Origin: a virus
IMG/VR virus record: IMGVR_UViG_3300043466_002151
Coordinates: 1 to 20,528 of that record
Strand: one strand, 5' to 3'
Length of the DNA stretch: 20,528 bases
The notes beneath the pieces are model-generated. The model worked only from the letters and a program-made list of their open reading frames with translations. It did no database searches and had not been told where the DNA came from. Both the position numbers and the translations under genes were made by a program. Positions 8,001-13,840 of the stretch are shown one piece after another (the first letter of the stretch is position 1; every line of letters begins with the position of its first letter).

Positions 8001-8121
8001 AAAAAACAACTTCTTGATTAAAATCATTTTCATCAGAAGCTAAGGACATATCATTTCCATCATATTGCAGATTTATTCGATACTTCTGATAAACATATTG
8101 GTTAATATTTTGATATGCCAT
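5098..8121 (-). CDS. Large LamG-like virion protein with Cys-rich insert and Pro-Thr linkers
   Basis: 1007 residues. Residues 1-200 form a head (MAYQNINQYVYQKYRINLQY...). LamG/concanavalin-like strands appear at about 210-265 (GWSVEMVLKPRL, NTFFYLGTRAENKFYHH) and resume at about 475-695 (LDLEHWFLVDVVW, RLGRLKIYVNGKPIYTLENF, FEGAISQFRMYVEPLSGDEI). Between them, about 267-470, lies an insert holding roughly two dozen Cys, many as CxxC or CxC, split by a Pro-Thr run at 358-370. Further Pro-Thr linkers at about 717-749 and 866-894 flank a beta-rich domain (about 751-855). A final domain of about 110 residues ends the protein. Lectin-like folds joined by flexible linkers suggest a host-surface binding or decoration protein. 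The start at 8121 follows the divergent promoter-like inverted repeat. Confidence 0.72.
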   Translation of the reverse strand: MAYQNINQYVYQKYRINLQYDGNDMSLASDENDFNQEVVFSPFIIADTYGKKLPINIDIDNPLTAQPLNLSYKDYNLNNVFVSQNYYNPDNLNLDCLSAGTVCDIGLTGIDNGLVNKMTGETLYFTEGIYEDAVKFDRMHYDRRFKMIQVTGYTGTYNRFSGFTKQTLYEVISKEDPIAGKYHELYGGFYQGFYKLFGYDYEVIPERVAKGWSVEMVLKPRLNNEYAPNSGETTLNLLYPKNKNTFFYLGTRAENKFYHHADGHPNCFTGYTRVTTPLSGCLETCACCNKTVTNSRCIYVYPPRSKDNQHDPHINYGCDKCNGIKEIKLTCGCDCNDKPCDTCGWECQTHNCGTIIEPTPTPTPTPTPTPSCDTPAPACTPTCEECKTCDDCITCGPSGFTSVENTCEKDPLYDLMSNNISFKLCGDPKNPSIGVKVLRFTGGCETTGTCITGQTFLSGYTIEEYCSPPIYSKCANENPSWLDLEHWFLVDVVWSRYTNYDFCDLKYFGGLADITEIKHLQSLANNAASLIAPPYTRKGDDGETIEIVNLNKKWLEEKKHRLGRLKIYVNGKPIYTLENFEEVIPRALNTDKERQLAVPFNISWGGGTQGLHENLTFSSCSGLTDNYIQDPECFPTSVLSGTSLSGLTTNILLEQEFGGTFEGAISQFRMYVEPLSGDEIKHNFLLLKDKFGMFNPDCPDCGGEFCEVDDFTYTIITPTPTIIPTTTPTPTPTPTPTVTPTPTPTPTIEPILLDLTIEVIISSGSIVSNIVITNSYPVPENVNVKFTKYLVLDGGTQTPINVDLTIPKGETSVTQEIIINEDYSKLTDATFIGEPIVDMENVDSVNISITENRIIEYVDPVIPSITPTPTLTPTPTPTLTPTPTPTLTPTPTPTQVANLPKVYYGKYTRQNFVLNELNLLTIIETNKIVDNYLLYSSDPGYCYILIPSNLQQPTIFRNSNEGCSGFIIPFTRLDDVTIIDSGGENIIYYVYRSFVSTKADVDIWICD
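5440..5526 (-). repeat. Pro-Thr linker repeat 3, three near-identical 24-base units
   Basis: Encodes ITPTPTLTPTPTPTLTPTPT and onward (residues about 866-894). On the plus strand, units reading GGTGTAGGTGTTGGTGTTAA follow one another with a 24-base period. Such low-complexity DNA can change length by slippage. Confidence 0.85.
5875..5973 (-). repeat. Pro-Thr linker repeat 2
   Basis: Encodes the TP-rich linker at residues about 717-749, between the second LamG-like part and the following beta-rich domain. Codons alternate ACN/CCN, giving GGTGTAGGTGTTGG-like DNA on the plus strand. Confidence 0.8.
6901..7323 (-). other. Cys-rich insert within the LamG-like protein
   Basis: Residues about 267-407. 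It contains CLETCACCN, CDKCNG, CGCDCNDKPCDTCGWEC, CEECKTCDDCITC and other clusters, about 23 Cys in 141 residues. The spacing could suit several small zinc-knuckle or disulfide-rich units. Cys of this density is rare in phage structural proteins. Confidence 0.75.
7012..7050 (-). repeat. Pro-Thr linker repeat 1, inside the Cys-rich insert
   Basis: Encodes PTPTPTPTPTPTP (residues 358-370), dividing the Cys-rich insert into two parts. Confidence 0.8.
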
Positions 8122-8131
8122 TTCTTTTCTT

Positions 8132-8160
8132 GATAAATACTACAAATCAAAGTATTTATT
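8132..8160. promoter_or_regulatory. Divergent promoter-like inverted repeat
   Basis: ATAAATACT (8133-8141) and AGTATTTAT (8151-8159) are perfect 9-base inverted arms around ACAAATCAA. They lie in the 52-base gap between the leftward gene starting at 8121 and the rightward gene starting at 8174. Each strand reads ATAAATA about 32-35 bases ahead of its gene, matching the T4-like late-promoter core and usual distance. Each strand also reads TATTTAT 11-14 bases ahead. Two back-to-back promoters is the simplest explanation. A shared operator is also possible. Confidence 0.5.
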
Positions 8161-8173
8161 ATTAAAAAAATCT

Positions 8174-9319
8174 ATGATTGAATTTAACAAGGAATATTTC
8201 AAAAAACCATTTTATTTCTTTTTAAAAGATAAGGGGGATAAAATATCCGTTCATTATTCTGTTTCTGATACTTTAAACGAAGCAAAAGAAACTGATAATG
8301 TTGTTGAAGTTCCTAAAAAAAATGAAGGGAAATTAAAAAATTTTATGGGAAAAATGATGATGAAAGAATCTATTCCTTCACTTGAATATATTACAAATAA
8401 ATTAAAATCATATAAGAAAACGGCGCTTGGTGAATTAAAGGAAACGAGATTACTTGTTAAAATCATTATGAAGGCCGCAAAAGATTATATGAAGGACAAA
8501 GATTTCAAACTTGATGACCAAGATAAAAAATTTATAAAAGACCAATCAATAGATGTTTTAAAACTAATTCCTCTGATTGCATTTCAAATTTTTCCGGGTT
8601 CAAGTCTTGCAACACCTTTTATTGTTGAATTTGCAAACAAAGTTGGTATTAAACTAACAAGCGAGGTTCCGGAAAAATATAAAGAAAATGATGGTGGTGA
8701 AATTGACGAACTTGTTGATGTTGACGGATCACCTTTGGGTTCAAACATTCCAATATTACAACAAAATATGCACCCAAACAAAACTTTGGATCAAACTGTA
8801 AGGATGTCAAGAACAACCCAGTTTCCATTTATTCGTGTTTATTATGGTGAGTCGGAAGAAAAAGAAGGTAATCTAATTGATGAGGAAGATATGTCTGATG
8901 CTTTTGGTTTTGACGAAACGGAAAATGAAAACACATACAAAGATTGTATGGAAACAATGAAAGAAATGGGAATTTCAGATCCGATTGAAAGAGATGAAAG
9001 ATGTAAAACATTTGGTTTTGAAAAAAAATACGACCAACAATTAGACCAAGAAAAAAAACAAGGTAAATGTAAAAACTGTTTTACAAAAAGAAGATTATCA
9101 GAACTTGAAAATGAAAAAATGGAAACCTTGCTTGATGAGATATTATTATCAAAAAAGAAGAAAGATAATGATGTTGTAAAAAATAAAGAAAAGGAGACTG
9201 ATTCATCAAACCCGGTTGAAAAAATTTTAATGCGAAACTTGGAATCAATTGCAAAAATTGCGGACAAGGAAGGTATTGATATTGATAAACTTGTTAAACA
9301 TTTAAAAGATAGTGAATAG
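8174..9319 (+). CDS. Phage protein of unknown function with a LETM1-like stretch
   Basis: 381 residues, mostly charged and Lys/Glu-rich. Residues about 55-120 are basic and helical. The segment at about 118-172 (FIKDQSIDVLKLIPLIAFQI, then FPGSSLATPFIVEFANKVGI) has the helix, hydrophobic stretch and Pro-Gly pattern of LETM1-like domains, which are known from mitochondrial membrane proteins and occur in a few phage proteins. This is a resemblance judged by eye. The middle has acidic repeats (GEIDELVDVDG, LIDEEDMSDAFG). Near 255-320 there is a Cys-containing segment (DCMETMKEMGISDPIERDER) and a CKNC pair. The C-terminus (about 345-381) is helical. It is first in the rightward block and overlaps the next gene by 8 bases. 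The function is unknown. Confidence 0.65.
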   Translation: MIEFNKEYFKKPFYFFLKDKGDKISVHYSVSDTLNEAKETDNVVEVPKKNEGKLKNFMGKMMMKESIPSLEYITNKLKSYKKTALGELKETRLLVKIIMKAAKDYMKDKDFKLDDQDKKFIKDQSIDVLKLIPLIAFQIFPGSSLATPFIVEFANKVGIKLTSEVPEKYKENDGGEIDELVDVDGSPLGSNIPILQQNMHPNKTLDQTVRMSRTTQFPFIRVYYGESEEKEGNLIDEEDMSDAFGFDETENENTYKDCMETMKEMGISDPIERDERCKTFGFEKKYDQQLDQEKKQGKCKNCFTKRRLSELENEKMETLLDEILLSKKKKDNDVVKNKEKETDSSNPVEKILMRNLESIAKIADKEGIDIDKLVKHLKDSE

Positions 9320-9791
9320 TAATTTATATAATAAACAAATTCATTTACCAAAGACATTGTTGGATCACCTTTATATTTGTTTTACAAGAGTTCCAAATTC
9401 TGATGCAAATACGGAGGGTCATAATAGAAATGAAGAATTAAGGGCAAATGGGTATGCTACATACCAACAATTGGGTAGAATAAAAAATTATTTTGACAAT
9501 TATGGTGGTGATAAAACCGACGCTCCATTCATTTTAAATGGTGGTGATACAATGAGAGCTTGGGTTGATAGGACATTAGAATCAATGAGAAATGGTGATA
9601 AGTTGGATCAACAAATTAAACAAGATTTAACAACACACGAAATTGACCAAGAATTAACAAAAGATTTGGGTTGGTTGGCTGATGTGTCAAACCTAGCAAA
9701 TCCATCAAAAGATCATCACGGATTAATTGATAATTTGAAAATAACAGAAGACCTTAAAAGGATAAACGATTTAATAAAAAAAATAATTTAA
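9312..9791 (+). CDS. Conserved-looking hypothetical phage protein, GTG start
   Basis: 159 residues if it starts at the GTG at 9312, which overlaps the previous gene by 8 bases. No ATG lies near the front of the frame, and a TTG at about codon 17 is the alternative. The protein is soluble-looking: an N-terminal region with LLDHLYICFTRVPNSDANTE, a Gly/Asn-rich stretch (NGYATYQQLGRIKNYFDNYG), a helical segment (DTMRAWVDRTLESMRNGDKL) and a helical C-terminus. No known motif, signal peptide or membrane segment is recognised. Tight packing with the genes on both sides suggests one rightward operon. The function is unknown. Confidence 0.62.
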   Translation: MNSNLYNKQIHLPKTLLDHLYICFTRVPNSDANTEGHNRNEELRANGYATYQQLGRIKNYFDNYGGDKTDAPFILNGGDTMRAWVDRTLESMRNGDKLDQQIKQDLTTHEIDQELTKDLGWLADVSNLANPSKDHHGLIDNLKITEDLKRINDLIKKII

Positions 9792-9792
9792 A

Positions 9793-10080
9793 ATGCCAGC
9801 AAGTGAAAGATTAGACTTTAGCCAACCAATGAATGAATTGGGTATGGTTGGTGAGCAACAAAGAGGAAAGTTGTTCCCAAAAAATGACTACAAAGCGGTA
9901 AATCCTTATTCTGCAACAAATAAGGATGCAATATCAGATGGTGATGAGAAAGGAAAAGGAACCGGTTCATTTTTGGATACATCAAATGGTGGATCATCAA
10001 TTGATGTTATTGAAAGAATTAATGAAATTAAAATTAACGAGTATCAAAAAGACAAACCATATACAACTCCTACGGCTTAA
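9793..10080 (+). CDS. Small hypothetical phage protein
   Basis: 95 residues, beginning MPASERLDFSQPMNELGMVG. It is polar, rich in Gly, Ser, Asp and Lys in the middle (ISDGDEKGKGTGSFLDTSNG), and ends in a short helical segment (DVIERINEIKINEYQKDKPY) and a Thr-Pro tail. No motif is recognised, and most of it looks disordered. It starts one base after the previous stop and shares one base with the next start (TAATG), which fits translational coupling. Confidence 0.55.
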   Translation: MPASERLDFSQPMNELGMVGEQQRGKLFPKNDYKAVNPYSATNKDAISDGDEKGKGTGSFLDTSNGGSSIDVIERINEIKINEYQKDKPYTTPTA

Positions 10081-10487
10081 TGAAACTTTACAATGTATAT
10101 AAAAACCTTATTCTTGAAATAGCTTCGGTAGATGATATTGTGTCATCTATTAAACAGAAAAAACGAGTAATTGTTTATTACGATGGTGATGAGCCAGGAG
10201 GAAAGGGTTTGAGGATTATTGAACCAGTTTGTTATGGATATAGTAAAGCCGGTAATCCAGTTTTAAGAGCTTGGGATTTGGAAGGGGCATCACACAGAGC
10301 ATACTTGGGAGAAAAACCATTACCAAGTTGGAGAATGTTTAGGGTTGATAAGATTATAAACTATAAACCAACATTAGAAAATTTTAACGAGATGAGACCC
10401 GGTTATAACCCAAGTGGTGATAAAAGTATGACACGAGTTATAATAAACGCAGTTTTTGATAATCAACAACAAACAGAAAATATATGA
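10080..10487 (+). CDS. WYL-like domain phage protein
   Basis: 135 residues. The core at about 20-95 reads IKQKKRVIVYYDGDEPGGKG, then RIIEPVCYGYSKAGNPVLRA and WRMFRVDKI. It follows the pattern of WYL-type ligand-binding domains: an initial helix, a beta strand ending in Y-Y, then 'EP..Y....G...L.A', and a final 'F.V.RI' strand. In bacteria WYL domains bind nucleic acids or ligands and control transcription or defence systems. Here there is no DNA-binding helix-turn-helix in front, so it is a standalone domain with an unknown role. It overlaps the next gene through ATGA. The family call is by pattern only. Confidence 0.6.
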   Translation: MKLYNVYKNLILEIASVDDIVSSIKQKKRVIVYYDGDEPGGKGLRIIEPVCYGYSKAGNPVLRAWDLEGASHRAYLGEKPLPSWRMFRVDKIINYKPTLENFNEMRPGYNPSGDKSMTRVIINAVFDNQQQTENI

Positions 10488-11068
10488 ATTCAGAACAAGA
10501 TTTAATAAGAAAACTTATGGTATCCAAACAAATTATGGATAAACATAATACAATGACCAGAAGTAATGGACAGGATACACCATCGACACCAATTGTTGAG
10601 GACTATCAACCAGTAAATGCAAAATTTAATATCCCATCAGACATTCTTGAGGAATCACAACCACAAAAGGTTTATAATACCGAGACACCAACACAAGATA
10701 GAATTATGAACTCCCGTTTACCAAATGAAATTAAACAACTTATGATGGAACACCCAATTCAACAACCAACAATGGGTGTTAATACCGGAGCGTCATTATC
10801 AAATGAGTTAGTTGAGAAAGCGTCAAGATTAATGAATAACGGGAAAAATGAAACAATAACTGAAAATCAAAAAAGAACTCAACCTAAACAATCTCAAATT
10901 AGTAATGAAGATATTAGAGAGGTGATTAGAGAAACGGTTGAGGATGTTTTAAGAGAAAATGGATTGCTTGTTGAATCCGAAACCTCATCAAATGATATTT
11001 TTAAATTCAAAGTTGGTCAACACATTTTTGAAGGTAAGGTAACAAAGATTAGAAAGACAACAAAATAA
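10484..11068 (+). CDS. Hypothetical phage protein, possibly structural or scaffold-like
   Basis: 194 residues. The first 140 are polar and Gln/Asn/Thr/Pro-rich and look disordered (MNSEQDLIRKLMVSKQIMDK, then PVNAKFNIPSDILEESQ). A helix follows at about 143-163 (NEDIREVIRETVEDVLRENG), then a short beta-like end (IFKFKVGQHIFEGKVTKIRK, 172-191). A disordered region with a helix and a small beta end is compatible with a linker, scaffold or head-associated protein, but no family is recognised. It ends the five-gene rightward unit and is followed 23 bases later by a strong intrinsic terminator. Confidence 0.6.
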   Translation: MNSEQDLIRKLMVSKQIMDKHNTMTRSNGQDTPSTPIVEDYQPVNAKFNIPSDILEESQPQKVYNTETPTQDRIMNSRLPNEIKQLMMEHPIQQPTMGVNTGASLSNELVEKASRLMNNGKNETITENQKRTQPKQSQISNEDIREVIRETVEDVLRENGLLVESETSSNDIFKFKVGQHIFEGKVTKIRKTTK

Positions 11069-11091
11069 TTGGCGTATCATCAATTATTCAG

Positions 11092-11124
11092 AATCCTCTC
11101 GATTAATTTTGGGGGGATTTTTTT
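11092..11124 (+). terminator. Strong intrinsic terminator
   Basis: AATCCTCTC (11092-11100) pairs with GGGGGGATT (11111-11119) over a 10-base loop. The 9-base stem has two G-U pairs and is followed by a run of seven T (11118-11124), then G and four more T. It lies 23 bases after the stop of the gene ending at 11068 and marks the end of that unit. Confidence 0.85.
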
Positions 11125-11136
11125 GTTTTAAATTAA

Positions 11137-11165
11137 TTTACTTGATCATTTTAAATGTTTATACT
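11137..11165 (+). promoter_or_regulatory. Sigma70-like promoter for the glycan and DNA-metabolism block
   Basis: TTTACT (11137-11142) and TATACT (11160-11165) are spaced by exactly 17 bases, 22 bases before the start at 11187. These match 4 of 6 and 5 of 6 bases of the sigma70 consensus. It follows a terminator directly, where a new promoter is expected. If the host is a Bacteroidota member, its own consensus differs, so this needs testing. Confidence 0.5.
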
Positions 11166-11179
11166 TCTATAAAAGTATA
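11160..11179 (+). promoter_or_regulatory. Palindrome overlapping the -10 element
   Basis: TATACTT (11160-11166) and AAGTATA (11173-11179) are perfect 7-base inverted arms with a 6-base spacer. The left arm is the putative -10 element. It could be an operator or a short leader hairpin. Confidence 0.4.
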
Positions 11180-11186
11180 GAAAAAT

Positions 11187-12401
11187 ATGAATAAAATTAA
11201 TGTTTTGGTAGCCCCTAGTGATACATCTGGAGTTGGGAAAGTAAGGTCTGTTGACCCACATGTTAAATTACAAAATATGTATCCGGAAGAATTTCACGTA
11301 GATATTGAGTATAACATTAATCTTGATGATTTAAATTTTTGGAAGAAGTATCAAATTGTTCACTTCCATAGATCAATCGGTCACGATATGGATAGAACAC
11401 CACAATTTATCAAGCAATTACAATCAATGGGTATAATTGTAATTGGTGATATTGATGATTATTGGTTACCAACAAAAGAACACCCAATTCACCAGTTAAT
11501 TGTTCAAAATAAAATTCACGAGAAAATTGTTGCGAATTTAAAGGCTTGTGATTATGTAACAACAACAACGGAAGTATTTGCGAATGAAATTCGTAAGTTT
11601 AATAAAAATGTTTTGGTATTACCGAATGCCATTGATCCAAACGAACCGCAATTCAATGAACCGACTTTACCATCAGATAAGGTAAGAGTTGGTTGGTTAG
11701 GTGGATCATCACACTTACACGATTTAAAATTACTGGACGGTATGGTGTCAAAATTATCACCAATACAAGATAAGTTACAATATTATGTTTGTGGGTTTGA
11801 CATTCGTGGAACTGTAACGGAAATCAACAAACAAACCGGTGAGAGAACACAAAGAGCAATCAGACCAGAAGAAACTGTTTGGGTTCAGTATGAAAAAATA
11901 TTCACAAATGATTATAGAATTATAACACCAACATATAAAGAATATTTGGATACATTTACCGAGAATGATTATCCTGGTGTTGAAAAAGAAAACTATGTTA
12001 GAGTTTGGACGAGACCGGTTAATACTTATGCAAAAAATTACGCGAAGTTTGATATCTCATTAGTACCAATTAAAAATCATATTTTTAACAGAATGAAATC
12101 ACAATTAAAGGTAATTGAAGCTGGATTCTATAAGAAAGCATTGATCGCATCAAATGTTGGTCCTTATACCATTGATTTAAAACACTCACTTAAAAATGGT
12201 GAATTTACAGATGGGAATGCACTTCTTGTTGATGAGGTAAAAAATCATAGTGACTGGACTAAGTTTATTAAGAAACTTGTTGATAATCCAAATTTTATTA
12301 CCGATCTTGGTGAGAGATTATATGAAACTGTTAAAGATAAATATGATTTAAATAATGTTACGGCTGAACGTGCATCTTTTTACAAATCTTTAATTAAGTA
12401 A
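11187..12401 (+). CDS. GT-B glycosyltransferase (GT4-like)
   Basis: 404 residues. It has an N-terminal Rossmann-like half with VLVAPSDTSGVGKVRS (6-21), QIVHFHRS (56-63) and DIDDYW (88-93), a bridging PNAID motif (146-150), and a second half with VGWLGGSSHLHDL (168-180). The donor-binding region has a Lys/Arg-rich loop and KVIEAGFYKKALIASNVGPY (308-327). Glu311 is the likely counterpart of the conserved GT4 Glu that contacts the sugar nucleotide. The family transfers sugars from activated donors with retention. Donor and acceptor cannot be read here. It is the first gene after the promoter and terminator, 3 bases before the exonuclease gene. A cytoplasmic protein is expected, with no signal peptide. 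Confidence 0.8.
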   Translation: MNKINVLVAPSDTSGVGKVRSVDPHVKLQNMYPEEFHVDIEYNINLDDLNFWKKYQIVHFHRSIGHDMDRTPQFIKQLQSMGIIVIGDIDDYWLPTKEHPIHQLIVQNKIHEKIVANLKACDYVTTTTEVFANEIRKFNKNVLVLPNAIDPNEPQFNEPTLPSDKVRVGWLGGSSHLHDLKLLDGMVSKLSPIQDKLQYYVCGFDIRGTVTEINKQTGERTQRAIRPEETVWVQYEKIFTNDYRIITPTYKEYLDTFTENDYPGVEKENYVRVWTRPVNTYAKNYAKFDISLVPIKNHIFNRMKSQLKVIEAGFYKKALIASNVGPYTIDLKHSLKNGEFTDGNALLVDEVKNHSDWTKFIKKLVDNPNFITDLGERLYETVKDKYDLNNVTAERASFYKSLIK

Positions 12402-12404
12402 TAT

Positions 12405-13106
12405 ATGATTAATATACCAATAACAAAAATTTTATTTCTGGATATTGAAACCGTTGGTGGTTGTCCTAATTTGGAATCTTGCGAAAGATTTAGTCCACAA
12501 ATCGCAGAACAGTTTAATAAATATTTTGACTGGTTCTCAAAAAGATTTCCGGAAGATAACGGATTAACCAGTGATGAGGTTTTTGAGAAACGAACAGCAC
12601 TTGTTCCAGAGTTTGCAAAAATTGTTTGTGTTTCGGTTGCATTTGTCTTGGATAATGGTGAAACAAAAAAACAATCATTCTTTGGTGACGATGAAAAAAA
12701 ATTGTTAACGGATGTTAGATCAGTCCTTGATCGTTGTGAGAAACTCGGATTCTTTTTGTGTGGTCACAATTTAAAGAACTTTGACATACCAATGTTGGCA
12801 AAAAGAATGATTATAAATGGAATTAAACCATCAAAAATTCTTCCGTCATATGATACAAAACCTTGGGAGATAAAAGCGATTGATACCAAAGAAATCTGGC
12901 AATATGGATCCTATAGTTCAATTGGGTCATTAGATTTGTTATGTTCTTGTTTGGATATACCAACACCAAAGGATGGTGAAATCACCGGAGCGAATGTCCA
13001 TAAAGCATATTGGGAAGAACAAAAAATAAAAGAAATAGTGGAATATTGCGAAAAAGATGTTAATGTTCTGATAGATACAATAATGAAATTAAAAAGTTTA
13101 GACTAA
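12405..13106 (+). CDS. PolB-type 3'-5' exonuclease
   Basis: 233 residues. The three DEDD-type exonuclease motifs are in order: Exo I FLDIET with Asp13 and Glu15, Exo II GHNLKNFDIPML (120-131) with Asp127, and Exo III YCEKDVNVL (214-222) with Asp218. This pattern fits the standalone family of 3'-5' exonucleases related to the exonuclease domain of B-family DNA polymerases. The protein is expected to remove nucleotides from 3' ends with two metal ions, during phage DNA replication or repair. It shares one base with the dUTPase start (TAATG), so the two are probably translationally coupled and both act on nucleotides or DNA. No polymerase domain is attached. Confidence 0.82.
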   Translation: MINIPITKILFLDIETVGGCPNLESCERFSPQIAEQFNKYFDWFSKRFPEDNGLTSDEVFEKRTALVPEFAKIVCVSVAFVLDNGETKKQSFFGDDEKKLLTDVRSVLDRCEKLGFFLCGHNLKNFDIPMLAKRMIINGIKPSKILPSYDTKPWEIKAIDTKEIWQYGSYSSIGSLDLLCSCLDIPTPKDGEITGANVHKAYWEEQKIKEIVEYCEKDVNVLIDTIMKLKSLD

Positions 13107-13804
13107 TGGAAAAAAATGACCTTGATGATTTAAATAAAAGTTTGGAAAGTATTGATAATTTATTTTCAAAAGATTTATCAAACGAAGAAGATAATGAGGA
13201 TATTGATCTAAGTTCAATGTTTTCAAACCTTGGGTTTTCATTTGAAGATTTGGAGAAAGGATTTGATGAATACCAACCAACAATGCCTTTAAGATATTCA
13301 ACATCAAATGTTGATGCGGTTGATCCAGAATATGCTTACCCAACCGATTCTGGATTTGATTTATATTCAACAGAAGAAATTACAATTGAATCTTTTGGTA
13401 GAGCGCTTATTCCAACCGGATTACATTTTGATATTCCGGATGGTTATGAAATTCAAGTAAGGTCAAAGAGTGGTTTAGCATTAAAACAAGGACTTATGGT
13501 TTTAAATTCTCCAGGAACGGTTGATTGTTTTTCAGAAAATATGAAAATACTAACAACTGATGGTGAAAAAACAATTAATGAAATTAAAATTGGTGAAATA
13601 GTATATTCATTTAACGAAGAAACTTTAGAAATTGAAAAAGATATAATATCACAAATATTTGATACTGAAAAACAAGAAATTTTAATTATAGAAACTGAAA
13701 GTGGGATTTTAGAAGTAACATCAAATACTGAAGTTTACACAACAAAAGGTATTGTGTTGGCAAAAAATTTAACCGAAAATGATGAAATTATAAACTTTTT
13801 TTAA
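13106..13804 (+). CDS. dut: dUTPase N-terminal part fused to split-intein N-part
   Basis: 232 residues. Residues 1-58 are an acidic extension not found in typical dUTPases. From about 60 come dUTPase motif 1 (DSGFDLYS, 81-88), motif 2 (VRSKSGLALKQG, 118-129) and the first half of motif 3 (NSPGTVD, 134-140), where Asp140 is the predicted catalytic base. Cys141 then begins a split-intein N-part of 92 residues with block A (CFSENMKILTTDGEKTINEI, 141-160) and block B (TSNTEVYTTKGIVLAKNL, 205-222), ending at the stop. The dUTPase cannot work from this product alone: the rest is encoded at 14712-15014. dUTPase hydrolyses dUTP to dUMP and keeps uracil out of phage DNA. The upstream exonuclease gene overlaps by one base. 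No frameshift explains the break, since intein blocks occupy the gap. Confidence 0.93.
   Translation: MEKNDLDDLNKSLESIDNLFSKDLSNEEDNEDIDLSSMFSNLGFSFEDLEKGFDEYQPTMPLRYSTSNVDAVDPEYAYPTDSGFDLYSTEEITIESFGRALIPTGLHFDIPDGYEIQVRSKSGLALKQGLMVLNSPGTVDCFSENMKILTTDGEKTINEIKIGEIVYSFNEETLEIEKDIISQIFDTEKQEILIIETESGILEVTSNTEVYTTKGIVLAKNLTENDEIINFF
13526..13801 (+). other. Split intein N-part (92 residues)
   Basis: Starts with Cys1 and holds block A and block B patterns. In block B the usual T-x-x-H reads T-S-N-T, so the His that normally helps the first acyl shift is replaced by Thr (residue 208 of the ORF). The length is typical of natural split-intein N-parts. Confidence 0.88.
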
Positions 13805-13813
13805 CCAACATAC

Positions 13814-13821
13814 TATTTATC
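13814..13821 (+). promoter_or_regulatory. TATTTATC box ahead of the endonuclease gene
   Basis: Lies in the 36-base gap between the dUTPase N-part stop and the ATG at 13841, about 20 bases before the start. The same word precedes other unit-leading genes at similar distances. It may give the endonuclease its own promoter. Chance is possible in such AT-rich DNA. Confidence 0.25.
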
Positions 13822-13840
13822 AATAAAGATAAAGAGTATT

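Noticed and set aside
8842-9357. Minus-strand Ser-rich open frame
   Set aside because: It is a shadow of the Lys/Glu/Asp-rich protein encoded rightward, with Ser and Phe from reverse reading of its codons.
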